Shown: piece after piece, positions 12,413 to 25,293 of the stretch
Layout: every line of letters starts with the position of its first letter
Numbering within the stretch: the first letter of the stretch is position 1
Notes under the pieces: model-generated
The model's input: only the letters and a program-made list of their open reading frames with translations
Told to the model about the DNA's origin: nothing
The model's database searches: none
Assembly: GCA_013076295.1 (NCBI GenBank)
Contig: RQOL01000516.1
Span: 186,001 to 250,000 of the forward strand
Source: Sanderia malayensis
Lineage: Eukaryota; Cnidaria; Scyphozoa; Semaeostomeae; Pelagiidae
DNA length: 64,000 nt
Reading direction: 5' to 3'
Program-made: the position numbers and the translations under genes

Positions 12413-14506
12413 TTTTTCCTACCTTCCCACTCGTCACTTTTGATGATTTCGCAATTTTGATGCAATTTTTCAAACTCTTTCAATTTCCATCAAATTTTGT
12501 GGAAAGTACAAATTTGGTGTGCTGAAATTCAATATGAAACTGCATTTTGAAATTTGCATGTTTTTGGGGCATACAACGGGGTATAAGGGGGCAACATGCA
12601 AATTTTCAAACTCGTTCAATTTGTATCAAGTTTAGTGGAAAGTACAACTTTGGTGTGTTGAATTTGAACGTGAAACTGGTTTGTGAAATTTTCATGTTTT
12701 GAGGGCATACAAGGTTGTAAGAGGGGGCAATATGCAATTTTTCAAACTCTTTCAATTTGCATCAAATTTTGTGGAAAGTGCAATCTTGGTGTGCTAAGTT
12801 TGAACATGAAACTGGTTTATGAAAGTTTCATGTTTTCAAACTCTTTCAATTTGCATCAAATTTTGTGGAAAGTACAGATTTGGTGTGCTGAATTTGAACA
12901 TGAAACAGGTTTTTGAAATTGCCATGTTTTGAGGGCATAAAACGGCGCAAAAAAGGGGAATATCCACTTTTTCACACTCTTTCAATTTGCATCAAATTTG
13001 TTGAAAATACAATTTCGGTGTTATGAAATTAAATATTTAACTTGTTTTTTAAACTCTTTATGCTTTTGGGGAATAAGACGGTGTAGAAGGGGGAATATGC
13101 AAAATTTCAAACTCGTACAATTTGCATCAAATTTGGTGGAAAGTACAAATTTGGTGTGCTGAATTTGAGCATGAAGCTGGTTTTTGAATTTTTCATGTTT
13201 TCAGGGCATACCAGGTTGTAAAAGGGGGCAATATGCAATTTTTCAAACTCTTTCAATTTGCATCAAATTTCGTTGAAAATACAACTTCGGTATTATAAAA
13301 TTAAATATTTAACTTGTTTTTTGAACTCCTTATGCTTTGGGGGAATAGGACGGTGTAGAAGGGGGAATATGGAAATTTTCGAACTCCTTCAATTTGTATC
13401 AAATTTTGTGGAAAGTACAAATTTGGTATGCTGAATTTGAACATGAAGCTGGTTTTTGAAATTTTCATGTTTTGAGGCCATACAAGGTTGTAAAAGGGGG
13501 CAATATGCAATTTTTCAAACTCGTTCAATTTGTATCAAATTTTGTGGAAAGTACAATTTTGGTATGATGACTTCCTACTTTTGCTGACTTCCCACGTTTT
13601 CCTGACTTCCCATTTTCCATTTTTGATAACTTCCCACTTCTGATGATTTCCCACTTTTTCCTGCCTTCCCATTCTTCACTTTTGATGACTTCTCAACTTT
13701 TTCAAACTTCTCCAATCCGCATCAAATTTTGTGGAAAGTACACATTTGGAGTGCTGAAATCGAATATGAAGTTGGTTTCTGAAACTTTCTTGTTTTGAGG
13801 GCATAAAACGGAGCAAAAAAGGGCAATATGCATTTTTTGAAAATCGTTGAATTTGCTTCAAATCTTGTGGAAAGTACAGGTTTTCTGTGCTGAATTAGAA
13901 TATGAAACTGGTTTTTGAAATTTTAATCTTTTGAGGGCATAAAACGTGCTAAAAGGGGCAATATGCAATTTTTCAAGCTCGTTCAACTTGCATCAAATAT
14001 TGTGGAAAGTGCATTTTCGGTGTACTGAAATTGAATATGAAACTTGTTTTTTGAAATTTTAATGTTTTGGGGAATGAGACGGGGTAGTAGAAGCAGGCAA
14101 TATGAAATTTTCAAACCCGCTCGATTTGCATCAAATGGCGTGGAAGGTACAATTTTGGTATGATGACTTCCCACTTTTGCTGACTTCCCACTTCCCACTT
14201 TTGACGATTTGCCACATTTAATGCAATTTTTCAAACTCGTTCTATTTGCATCAAATGTTGTGGAGAGTACAATTTTGGGTTTGCTGAAGTTGAATACGAA
14301 ACTGGTCTTTGAAATTTGTATATTTTGAGGGCATACAACGTGGTAAAACGAAGCAATGTGCAATTTTTCAAACTCGTTCAATGTGTATCAATATTTGTGT
14401 AAAGTACAAATTTAGTATGATGACTTCCTACTTTTGCTGACTCCCCACGTTTTCTTGACTTCCCATTTCCATTTTTGATAACTTCCCACTTCTGATGACT
14501 TCCCAC
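12413..14506 (+). repeat. Divergent L-type unit, about 2.1 kb
   Basis: It starts as L (12413 to about 13240 matches 3257-4085). It then becomes more diverged: an A-alt copy near 13250-13380 has TATTATAAAATTAAATATT, and the segment near 13676-14100 resembles 1863-2300 with many substitutions. A short B block at 14160-14215 is followed by an A monomer with GGTTTGCTGAAGTTGAATAC. It probably marks the older edge of the L array. Confidence 0.7.
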
Positions 14507-15380
14507 TTTTTCCTACCTTCCCACTCGTCACTTTTAATGATTTCGCAATTTTGATGCAATTTTTCAAACTCTTTCAATTTTCATCAAATTTTGTGGAAAG
14601 TACAAATTTGGTGTGCTGAATTTCAATATGAAACTGGATTTTGAAATTTGCATGTTTTTGGGGCATACAACGGGGTATAAGGGGGCAACATGCAAATTTT
14701 CAAACTCGTTCAATTTGTATCAAATTTTGTGGAAAGTACAAGGTTGGTGTGCTGAATTTGAACATGAAGCTTGTTTTTGAAATTTTCATGTTTTGAGGGC
14801 ATACAAGGTTGTAAGAGGGGGCAATATGCAATTTTTCAAACTCGTTCAATGTGTATCAATATTTGTGTAAAGTACAATTTTGGTATGATTACTTCCAACT
14901 TTTGCTGATTTCCCACTTTTTCTGCACTTCCCATTTCCCACTTTTGATGGCTTCCCACTTCTGATGACTTCCCACTTTTCCCTGTCTTCCCACTTTTCCC
15001 TTTTGATGATTTCGCAATTTTGATGCAATTTTTCAAACTCTTTCAATTTGCATCAAATTTTGTGGAAAATACAAATTTGGTGTGTTGAATTTGAACATGA
15101 AACTAGTTTCTGAAATTTTCATGTTTTGAGGGCATAAAAGGGAGTAAAAGGGGGCAACATGCAAATTTTCAAACTCGTTCAATTTGTATCAAATTTTGTC
15201 GAAAGTGCACGTTTGGTGTGCTGAATTTGAACATGAACCTTGTTTTTGAAATTTTCATGTTTTGAGGGCATACAAGGTTGTAAGAGGGGGCAATATGCAA
15301 TTTTTCAAACTCGTTCAATTTGTATCAAATTTTGTGGAAAGTACAAATTTAGTATGATGACTTCCTACTTTTGCTGACTC
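14507..15380 (+). repeat. A/B monomers at the edge of the L array
   Basis: This stretch holds canonical A monomers, one B block at 14875-15010, and further A monomers up to a B block beginning near 15355. The block order resembles 2820-3330, but the monomers have diverged. No gene or C element is visible. Confidence 0.75.
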
Positions 15381-17074
15381 CCCACGTTTTCTTGACTTCC
15401 CATTTCCATTTTTGATAACTTCCCACTTCTGATGACTTCCCACTTTTTCCTGCCTTCCCACTCTTCACTTTTGATGACTTCCCACTTTTGATTTCAAACA
15501 TTTTCAATTTGCATCAAATTTTGTGCAAAGTACAATTTTGGTGTGCTGAATTTCAAAAAGAAGCTGGTTTTTGTAATTTTCATGCTTTGAGGGCATACAA
15601 GGTTGAAAAAGGGGGCAATATGCAAGATTTCAAATTTGTTCGATTTGTATCAAATTTTGTGGAAAGTACAATTTTGGTATGATGACTTCCCACTTTGTTG
15701 ACTTCCCACTTTTTCCTGACTTCCACTTTCCAATTTTTATGACTTCCCACTTTTGCCTGACTTCCCACTTCCCACTTTTGACGATTTGCAACATTTGATG
15801 CAATTTTTCAAACTCGCTCAATTTGCAACAAATTCTGTGGAAAGTACAATTTTGGTATGATGACATCCCACTTCTGATGACCTCCCACTTTTCCCTGCCT
15901 TCCCACCCTTCACTTTTGATGAGTTCCCACTTTTGATTCCATTTTTTCAAACTCTTTCAATTTGCATCAAATTTTGTGGACAGTACAAATTTGGTGTGCT
16001 GAATTTGGACATGAAACGGGTTTTTGAAATTGTCATGTTTTCAGGGCATATAACGGGGTAAAAAAGGGGAATATCCCATTTTTGAACCTCTTTGAATTTG
16101 CATGAAACTTTGTGGAAAGTACAATTTTGGTATGATGACTTCCCACTCTGCTGACTTCCCACTTTTTCTTGACTTTCCACTTTCCAATTTTTATGACTTC
16201 CCACTTTTGCCTGACTTCACGCTTCCCACTTTTGACGATTTGCAACATTTGATGCAATTTTTCAAACTCGTTCAATTTGCATCAAATTCTGTGGAAAGTA
16301 TATTTTTGGTATGATGACTTCCCACTTCTTATGACTTCCCACTTTTTCCTCACTTCCCACTTCCCACTTTTGATGACTTCCCACTATTGAATACTTCCCA
16401 CATTTTCCTTACTTCGCACTTCCCAATATTGATGACTTCCCACTTTTGTTGCAATTTTTCAACTCTTTCAATTTGCATCAAACTTTGTGGAAAGTACAAT
16501 TTTGGTATGATGACTTCCCACTTCTGATGACTTCCCACTTTTTCTTCACTTCCCAGATTCGACTTTTGATCACTTCCCACTTTTGATAATTTCCCACTTT
16601 ACCTCTCTTCGCACTTCCCACTTTTGACGACTTCCAATTTTTAATGCAAGTTTTCCATCTCTTTTAATTTGCACCAAATTTTGTGGAAAATACAAATATA
16701 GTGTGGTGAATTTGAATATGACACTGGTTTTTGAAATTTCCATGCTTTGAGGGCATAAAGGGGCATTATGCAATTTTTCAAACTCGTTGAATTTGCATCA
16801 AATTTGGTGGAAAATACAATTTTGCTATGAGGATTTCCCACTTTTGATAGCTTCCCATTTTTGATGCAATTTTTCAACTCTTTCAATTTGCATCAAACTT
16901 TGTGGAAAGTACAATTTTGGTATGATGACTTTCCACTTCTGATGACTTCCCACTTTTTCTTGACTTCCCATTTTCCACTTTTGATGACTTCCCATATTTG
17001 ATGACTTCCCACTTTACCTGACTTCCCACTCCCCACTTTTGACGACCTCCTACTTTTGGTGGCTTCCCACTTTT

Positions 17075-17174
17075 AGTAATATTCAAATTTTCCATCTCGT
17101 TCAAGTTGGAAATATGCCATAGTAAATATAGTACAAACAGTACAAATATAAAAATACAATTTTGGTATGATGAC
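17075..17174 (+). repeat. D element, type D1
   Basis: AGTAATATTCAAATTTTCC leads into CTCGTTCAAGTTGGAAATAT, then a double AGTACAAA (ATAGTACAAACAGTACAAAT), and ends in the A-to-B hinge TTTTGGTATGATGAC. The two ends are A-like; the interior is unique to D. It lies about 90 bp upstream of a C element, the usual D1-C order in this window. Confidence 0.88.
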
Positions 17175-17261
17175 TTCCCACCTTTGCTGACTTCCCACTT
17201 TTCTTGACTTCCCATTTTCCACATTTGATGACTTCCCACTTTTGGTGGTTTCCCACTCTTT

Positions 17262-17458
17262 GTCAGATAAAGTGGGGCTCTTCAATGTAATTATTCCGTT
17301 GAACCTCCTTTGTTTCTTTCCAAAGTTAATGGCCGTGACACTAGCTGTAGGAAGAGTGGATACGATAATTCGTGTATGCTTTATTGAGATTCTGTTCATA
17401 CTGTGTGATGTCCGCTTGCCTTATCCATGGGAAGCGAATGTCACCATAATCAAATAAA
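17262..17458 (+). repeat. C element, Cx-like, first in window
   Basis: The element is about 197 bp, from GTCAGATAAAGTGGGG to AATCAAATAAAG. It has the Cx markers GGCCGTGAC and TATCCATGGG. Its right-hand AGATAAA is mutated to AAATAAA. B motifs flank it directly on both sides. The open frame across it is not conserved in sense between C subtypes, so I treat it as non-coding. Confidence 0.9.
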
Positions 17459-17705
17459 GCCACTTTTGGTAGCTTCCCACTTCCCACTTTTGACGACTTC
17501 CCACTTTTTCCTGACTTCCCACTTCCCAATTTTGATGACTTCTTACTTTTGATGCAATTTTTCAAACTCTTTCATATTCCATCAAATTTTGTGGAAAGTA
17601 CAAATTTGTTATGATGACTTCCCACTTTTGATGACTTCTCAATTTTTTTTTACTTTCCACTTCCCAGTTTTGACGACTTCCGAGTTTTGGTCACTTTCCT
17701 TTTTT

Positions 17706-17922
17706 TTCAGATAAAGTGGGTTTTTCTCAGATAAAGTCGGTTTTCCTCTATATAATTATTCCTTTTAAGCTTGTTTACTTCTTTTAAATTTAGCGCCTGT
17801 GACACTAGCTGTAGGAAGAGTGGATATGAGAATTCATGTATGCTTTATGGAGACTCTCTTCATACTCTGTGTTGTCCGCTTGCCCTATCCATGGGGTTGG
17901 AATGTCACGATAATCAGATAAA
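17706..17922 (+). repeat. C element, variant Cv
   Basis: A 217-bp C with two left AGATAAAGT motifs 20 bp apart, CTCTATATAATTATTCC, CTTTTAAGCTTG, and a divergent right part (GGAGACTCTCTTC, GGGGTTGGAATG). It ends AATCAGATAAAC. Its only sister is at 33620-33834. It is the most diverged C class and may be the oldest. Confidence 0.85.
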
Positions 17923-18048
17923 CTTATTTTTAGTAATTCCCCATCTTCCACCTTCGGTGACTTCCCACTATTCATAACTTTCCATATTTTCTTGATATCC
18001 CACTTTCCACTTTTGACGACCTCCTACTTTTGGTGACTTCCCACTTTT

Positions 18049-18149
18049 AGTAATATTCAAATTTTCCAACTCCTTCAATTTCGAAATATACAATAGTAAA
18101 TATAGTACAAACAGTACAAATACAAAAATACATTTTTGGTATGATGACT
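18049..18149 (+). repeat. D element, D2-like
   Basis: It has CTCCTTCAATTTCGAAATAT and AGTACAAACAGTACAAATAC. It therefore combines the D2 left half with the double AGTACAAA of D1. Only the copy at 33962 shares this form. Confidence 0.82.
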
Positions 18150-18310
18150 TCCCACCTTTGCTGACTTCCAACTTTTTCTTCACTTCCCAGATTCGACTTT
18201 TGATGACTTCCCACTTTTGATGACTTCCCACTGTACCTCTCTTCCCACTTCCCACTTTTGAAGACTTCCAATTTTTAATGCAAGTTTTCAATCTCATTTA
18301 ATTTGCACCA

Positions 18311-19414
18311 AAACTTGTGGAAAATACACCTATGGTGTGGTGAATTTGAATATGACACTGGTTTTTGAAATTTGCATGTTTTCAGGGCATAAAACGGCGT
18401 AAGAGGGGGCATTATGCAATTTTTCAAACTCGTTGAATTTTCATCAAATTTGGTGGAAAATACAATTTTGCTATGATGATTTCCCACTTTTGATAGCTTC
18501 TCATTTTTGATGCATTTTTTCAAACTCGTTCAATTTGTATCAATTTTTGTGGAAAGTACAAGTTTGGTGTTATGAAATTAAATATTGAACTTGTTTTTTG
18601 AACTCTTTATGCTTTGGGGGAATAGGACGTTGTAGAAAGGGGAATATGCAAAAATTTCAAACTCCTTTAATTTGTATCAAATTTTGTGGAAAGTGCAAAT
18701 TTGGTGTGCTGAATTTGAACATGAAGCTAGTTTTTGCAATTTTCATGTTTTGAGGGCATCCAAGGTGGTAAAAGGGGGCAGTATGCAATTTTTCAAACTC
18801 GTTCAATTTGTATCAAATTTCGTTGAAAATAAAATTTCGGTGTTATGAAATTAAATATTTAACTTGTTTTTTGAACTCTTTATGCTTTGGGGGAATAGGA
18901 CGGTGTAGAAGGGGGAATATGCAAATTTTCAAACTCCTTCAATTTGTATCAAATTTTGTGGAAAGTACAATTTTGGTGTGCTGAATTTGAACATGAAGCT
19001 GGTTTTTGAAATTTGCATGTTTTGAGGGCATACAAGGTTATAAACGGGGGCAATATGCAATATTTCAAACTCGTTCAATTTTCAAATTTTGTGGAAAGTA
19101 CAATTTTGGTATGATGACTTTCTACTTTTGCTGACTTCCCACGTTTTCCTGACTTCCCATTTTCCATTTTTGATAACCTCCCACTTCTGATGATTTCCCA
19201 CTTTTTCCTGCCTTCCCATTCTTCACTTTTGATGACTTCCCACTTTTGATGCAATTTTTCAAACTCTTTCAATTTGCATCAAATTTTGTGGAAGGTGCAA
19301 ATTTGGTGTGCTGAATTTGAACATGAAACAGGTTTTTGAAATTGTCATGCTTTGAGGGCATAAAACGGCGCAAAAAAGGGGAATATCCAATTTTTCAGAC
19401 TCTTTCAATTTGCA
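18311..19414 (+). repeat. A and A-alt monomers with one B block
   Basis: Several phased A and A-alt monomers run through this stretch, with a B block at about 19100-19250. An A monomer near 19075 is shortened (TTCAATTTTCAAATTTTG), having lost TGTATC. The same shortened junction recurs near 24825. No gene is visible. Confidence 0.8.
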
Positions 19415-21220
19415 TCAAATTTCGTTGAAAATACAATTTCGGTGTTATGAAATTAAATATTTAACTTGTTTTTTGAACTCTTTATGCTTTAGGGGAATAG
19501 GACGGTGTAGAAGCGGGAATATGCAATTTTTCAAACTCGTTCAATTTGTATTAAATTTTGTGGAAAGTACAATTTTCGTATGATGACTTCCTACTTTTGC
19601 TGATTTTCCACGTTTTCCTGACTTCCCATTTTCAATTTTTGATAACTTCCCACTTCTGATGATTTCCTAATTTTTCCTGCCTTCCCATTCTTCACTTTTG
19701 ATGACTTCCCAACTTTTTCAAACTTCTCCAATCCGTATCAAACTTTGTGGAAAGTACACATGTGGTGTGCTGAAATCGAATATAAAGTTGGTTTCTGAAA
19801 CTTTCTTGTTTTGTGGGCATAAAACGGAGTAAAATAGGGCAATATGCATTTTTTGAAAATCGTTGAATTTGCATCAAATTTTGTGTAAAAAAAAGGGTTT
19901 TCTGTGCTGAATTAGAATATGAAACTTGTTTTTGAAATTTTAATCTTTTGAGGGCATAAAACGTGCTAAATGGGGCAATATGCAATTTTTCAAGCTCGTT
20001 CAACTTGAATCAAATATTGTGGAAAGTGCATTTTCGGTGTACTGAAATTGAATATGAAATTTGTTTTTTGAAATTTTAATGTTTTGGGGAATGAGACGGG
20101 GTAGTAGAAGCGGGCAATATGCAATTTTCAAACCCGTTCAATTTGTATCAAATTTTGTGGAAAGTACAATTTTGGTATGATGACTTCCCACTTCTTATGA
20201 CTTCCCACTTTTTCCTGACTTCCCACTTCCCACTTTTGATGACTTCCCACTTTTGAATACTTCCCACATTTTCCTGACTTCGCACTTCCCAATATTGATG
20301 ACTTCCAACTTTTGATGCAATTTTTCAAACTCGTTCAACTTGCATCAAATTTGGCGAAAAGTACAGTTTTGGTGTGCTGAATTTGGATATGAAACTTGTT
20401 TTGAAATAACTATATTGTGGGGGCATACAACGGGGTAAAACGAAGCAATATGCAATTTGTCAAAACTCGTTCAATGTGTATCAATATTTGTGGAAAGTAC
20501 AATTTTGGTATGATGACTTCCAACTTTTGCTGATTTCCCACTTTTTCTCGACTTCCCACTTCCCACTTTTGATGGCTTCCCACTTCTGACGACTTCCCAC
20601 TTTTCCCTGTCTTCCCACTCTTCCCTTTTGATGATTTCGCAACTTTGATGCAATTTTTCAAACTCTTTCAATTTGCATCAAATTTTATGGAAAATACAAA
20701 TTTGGTGTGTTGAATTTGAACATGAAACTAGTTTCTGAAATTTTCATGTTTTGAGGGCATAAAAGGGAATAAAAGGGGGCAACATGCAAATTTTCAAACT
20801 CGTTCAATTTGTATCAAATTTTGTCGAAAGTACACGTTTGGTGTGCTGAATTTGAACATGAAGCTTGTTTTTGAAATTGTCATGTTTTGAGGGCATACAA
20901 GGTTGTAAGAGGGGGCAATATGCAGTTTTTCAAACTCGTTCAATTTGTATCAAATTTCGTTGAAAATAAAATTTCGGTGTTATGAAATTAAATATTTAAC
21001 TTGTTTTTTGAACTCTTTATGCTTTGGGGAATAGGACGGTGTAGAAGGGGGAATATGCAAATTTTCAAACTCCTTCAATTTGTATCAAATTTTGTGGAAA
21101 GTACAATTTTGGTGTGCTGAATTTGAACATGAAGCTTGTTTTTGAAATTGTCATGTTTTGAGGGCATACAAGGTTGTAAGAGGGGGCAATATGCAGTTTT
21201 TCAAACTCGTTCAATTTGTA
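19415..21220 (+). repeat. 1.806-kb higher-order unit M, copy 1
   Basis: The unit runs from TCAAATTTCGTTGAAAATAC to the same point at 21221. It holds B blocks near 19580-19705, 20180-20315 and 20505-20645 separated by A monomers. A private marker is the A8 run at 19887-19894, where other paralogues have AAAGTACA. Confidence 0.92.
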
Positions 21221-23027
21221 TCAAATTTCGTTGAAAATACAATTTCGGTGTTATGAAATTAAATATTTAACTTGTTTTTTGAACTCTTTATGCTTTAGGG
21301 GAATAGGACGGTGTAGAAGCGGGAATATGCAATTTTTCAAACTCGTTCAATTTGTATTAAATTTTGTGGAAAGTACAATTTTCGTATGATGACTTCCTAC
21401 TTTTGCTGATTTTCCACGTTTTCCTGACTTCCCATTTTCAATTTTTGATAACTTCCCACTTCTGATGATTTCCTAATTTTTCCTGCCTTCCCATTCTTCA
21501 CTTTTGATGACTTCCCAACTTTTTCAAACTTCTCCAATCCGTATCAAACTTTGTGGAAAGTACACATGTGGTGTGCTGAAATCGAATATAAAGTTGGTTT
21601 CTGAAACTTTCTTGTTTTGTGGGCATAAAACGGAGTAAAATAGGGCAATATGCATTTTTTGAAAATCGTTGAATTTGCATCAAATTTTGTGTAAAAAAAA
21701 GGGTTTTCTGTGCTGAATTAGAATATGAAACTTGTTTTTGAAATTTTAATCTTTTGAGGGCATAAAACGTGCTAAATGGGGCAATATGCAATTTTTCAAG
21801 CTCGTTCAACTTGAATCAAATATTGTGGAAAGTGCATTTTCGGTGTACTGAAATTGAATATGAAATTTGTTTTTTGAAATTTTAATGTTTTGGGGAATGA
21901 GACGGGGTAGTAGAAGCGGGCAATATGCAATTTTCAAACCCGTTCAATTTGTATCAAATTTTGTGGAAAGTACAATTTTGGTATGATGACTTCCCACTTC
22001 TTATGACTTCCCACTTTTTCCTGACTTCCCACTTCCCACTTTTGATGACTTCCCACTTTTGAATACTTCCCACATTTTCCTGACTTCGCACTTCCCAATA
22101 TTGATGACTTCCAACTTTTGATGCAATTTTTCAAACTCGTTCAACTTGCATCAAATTTGGCGAAAAGTACAGTTTTGGTGTGCTGAATTTGGATATGAAA
22201 CTTGTTTTGAAATAACTATATTGTGGGGGCATACAACGGGGTAAAACGAAGCAATATGCAATTTGTCAAAACTCGTTCAATGTGTATCAATATTTGTGGA
22301 AAGTACAATTTTGGTATGATGACTTCCAACTTTTGCTGATTTCCCACTTTTTCTCGACTTCCCACTTCCCACTTTTGATGGCTTCCCACTTCTGACGACT
22401 TCCCACTTTTCCCTGTCTTCCCACTCTTCCCTTTTGATGATTTCGCAACTTTGATGCAATTTTTCAAACTCTTTCAATTTGCATCAAATTTTATGGAAAA
22501 TACAAATTTGGTGTGTTGAATTTGAACATGAAACTAGTTTCTGAAATTTTCATGTTTTGAGGGCATAAAAGGGAATAAAAGGGGGCAACATGCAAATTTT
22601 CAAACTCGTTCAATTTGTATCAAATTTTGTCGAAAGTACACGTTTGGTGTGCTGAATTTGAACATGAAGCTTGTTTTTGAAATTGTCATGTTTTGAGGGC
22701 ATACAAGGTTGTAAGAGGGGGCAATATGCAGTTTTTCAAACTCGTTCAATTTGTATCAAATTTCGTTGAAAATAAAATTTCGGTGTTATGAAATTAAATA
22801 TTTAACTTGTTTTTTGAACTCTTTATGCTTTGGGGGAATAGGACGGTGTAGAAGGGGGAATATGCAAATTTTCAAACTCCTTCAATTTGTATCAAATTTT
22901 GTGGAAAGTACAATTTTGGTGTGCTGAATTTGAACATGAAGCTTGTTTTTGAAATTGTCATGTTTTGAGGGCATACAAGGTTGTAAGAGGGGGCAATATG
23001 CAGTTTTTCAAACTCGTTCAATTTGTA
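21221..23027 (+). repeat. 1.807-kb higher-order unit M, copy 2
   Basis: It is almost identical to copy 1, including the A8 run at 21693-21700. The one extra base is a G in CTTTGGGGGAATAGG near 22830, where copy 1 has one G fewer. Confidence 0.93.
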
Positions 23028-24745
23028 TCAAATTTCGTTGAAAATACAATTTCGGTGTTATGAAATTAAATATTTAACTTGTTTTTTGAACTCTTTATGC
23101 TTTAGGGGAATAGGACGGTGTAGAAGCGGGAATATGCAATTTTTCAAACTCGTTCAATTTGTATTAAATTTTGTGGAAAGTACAATTTTCGTATGATGAC
23201 TTCCTACTTTTGCTGATTTTCCACGTTTTCCTGACTTCCCATTTTCAATTTTTGATAACTTCCCACTTCTGATGATTTCCTAATTTTTCCTGCCTTCCCA
23301 TTCTTCACTTTTGATGACTTCCCAACTTTTTCAAACTTCTCCAATCCGTATCAAACTTTGTGGAAAGTACACATGTGGTGTGCTGAAATCGAATATAAAG
23401 TTGGTTTCTGAAACTTTCTTGTTTTGTGGGCATAAAACGGAGTAAAATAGGGCAATATGCATTTTTTGAAAATCGTTGAATTTGCATCAAATTTTGTGTA
23501 AAAAAAAGGGTTTTCTGTGCTGAATTAGAATATGAAACTTGTTTTTGAAATTTTAATCTTTTGAGGGCATAAAACGTGCTAAATGGGGCAATATGCAATT
23601 TTTCAAGCTCGTTCAACTTGAATCAAATATTGTGGAAAGTGCATTTTCGGTGTACTGAAATTGAATATGAAATTTGTTTTTTGAAATTTTAATGTTTTGG
23701 GGAATGAGACGGGGTAGTAGAAGCGGGCAATATGCAATTTTCAAACCCGTTCAATTTGTATCAAATTTTGTGGAAAGTACAATTTTGGTATGATGACTTC
23801 CCACTTCTTATGACTTCCCACTTTTTCCTGACTTCCCACTTCCCACTTTTGATGACTTCCCACTTTTGAATACTTCCCACATTTTCCTGACTTCGCACTT
23901 CCCAATATTGATGACTTCCAACTTTTGATGCAATTTTTCAAACTCGTTCAACTTGCATCAAATTTGGCGAAAAGTACAGTTTTGGTGTGCTGAATTTGGA
24001 TATGAAACTTGTTTTTGAAATAACTATATTGTGGGGGCATACAACGGGGTAAAACGAAGCAATATGCAATTTGTCAAAACTCGTTCAATGTGTATCAATA
24101 TTTGTGGAAAGTACAATTTTGGTATGATGACTTCCAACTTTTGCTGATTTTCCACTTTTTCTCGACTTCCCACTTCCCACTTTTGATGGCTTCCCACTTC
24201 TGACGACTTCCCACTTTTCCCTGTCTTCCCACTCTTCCCTTTTGATGATTTCGCAACTTTGATGCAATTTTTCAAACTCTTTCAATTTGCATCAAATTTT
24301 ATGGAAAATACAAATTTGGTGTGTTGAATTTGAACATGAAACTAGTTTCTGAAATTTTCATGTTTTGAGGGCATAAAAGGGAGTAAAAGGGGGCAACATG
24401 CAAATTTTCAAACTCGTTCAATTTGTATCAAATTTTGTCGAAAGTACACGTTTGGTGTGCTGAATTTGAACATGAAGCTTGTTTTTGAAATTGTCATGTT
24501 TTGAGGGCATACAAGGTTGTACGAGGGGGCAATATGCAGTTTTTCAAACTCGTTCAATTTGTATCAAATTTCGTTGAAAATAAAATTTCGGTGTTATGAA
24601 ATTAAATATTTAACTTGTTTTTTGAACTGTTTATGCTTTGGGGGAATAGGACGGTGTAGAAGGGGGAATATGCAAATTTTCAAACTCCTTCAATTTGTAT
24701 CAAATTTTGTGGAAAGTACAATTTTGGTGTGCTGAATTTGAACAT
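23028..24745 (+). repeat. Unit M, copy 3 (partial)
   Basis: It carries the A8 run at 23500-23507. It differs from copies 1-2 by a few bases (GATTTTCCAC near 24146, an added T near 24013, GTTGTACGAGG near 24516, AACTGTTTATG near 24625). The match stops near 24745, where GAAGCTTG becomes GAAGCTGG, so about 90 bp of the unit are missing. Confidence 0.9.
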
Positions 24746-25293
24746 GAAGCTGGTTTTTGAAATTTTCATGTTTTGAGGGCATACAAGGTTGTAAAAGGGG
24801 GCAATATGCAATTTTTCAAACTCGTTCAATTTTCAAATTTTGTGGAAAGTACAAATTTGGTATGATGACTTTTTTCTTTTGCTGACTTCCCACGTTTTCT
24901 TGACTTCCCATTTTCCATTTTTGATAACTTCCCACTTCTGATGACTTCCCACTTTTTCCTACCTTCTCACTCGTCACTTTTGATGATTTCGCAATTTTGA
25001 TGCAATTTTTCAAACTCTTTCAATTTCCATCAAATTTTGTGGAAAGTACAAATTTGGTATGATGACTTTTTTCTTTTGCTGACTTCCCACGTTTTCCTGA
25101 CTTCCCATTTTCCATTTTTGATAACTTCCCACTTCTGATGATTTCCAACTTTTTCCTGCCTTCCCATTCTTCACTTTTGATGACTTCCCACTTTTGATGC
25201 AATTTTTCAAACTCTTTCAATTTGCATCAAATTTTGTGGAAGGTGCAAATTTGGTGTGCTGAATTTGAACATGAAACAGGTTTTTGAAAATGT
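24746..25293 (+). repeat. Two tandem A/B composites
   Basis: Two consecutive composites, each an A half-monomer followed by a B block (TTTTTTCTTTTGCTGACTTC start), are spaced about 194-196 bp apart (24.82 and 25.02 kb). The second ends in an A monomer that leads into the next large duplication. Confidence 0.78.

Larger units (their letters stand above)
15380..18310 (+). repeat. A/B/C/D mosaic, paralogue of 32.0-34.26 kb
   Basis: This segment contains the first C elements (17262, 17706) and D elements (17075, 18049). 15.4-16.13 kb matches 32.04-32.77 kb at offset 16638. 17.23-17.46 kb matches at offset 15563, and about 17.50-18.27 kb at offset 15913. The 16.13-17.22 kb part is absent from the paralogue and instead resembles the region upstream of C in the right-hand array (for example 41.70-42.66 kb). 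Confidence 0.8.

Noticed and set aside
1..14506. CRISPR-like array of repeats and spacers
   Set aside because: Repeat steps are long (17-18 or about 136 bp), no unique spacers alternate with short constant repeats, no cas genes are present, and the composition is eukaryotic-satellite-like.
17073..17399. Recurrent 108-codon minus-strand frame across C and D1
   Set aside because: It recurs wherever D1 and C recur and crosses unrelated modules. C subtypes differ mostly by amino-acid-changing substitutions and I recognise no protein family.
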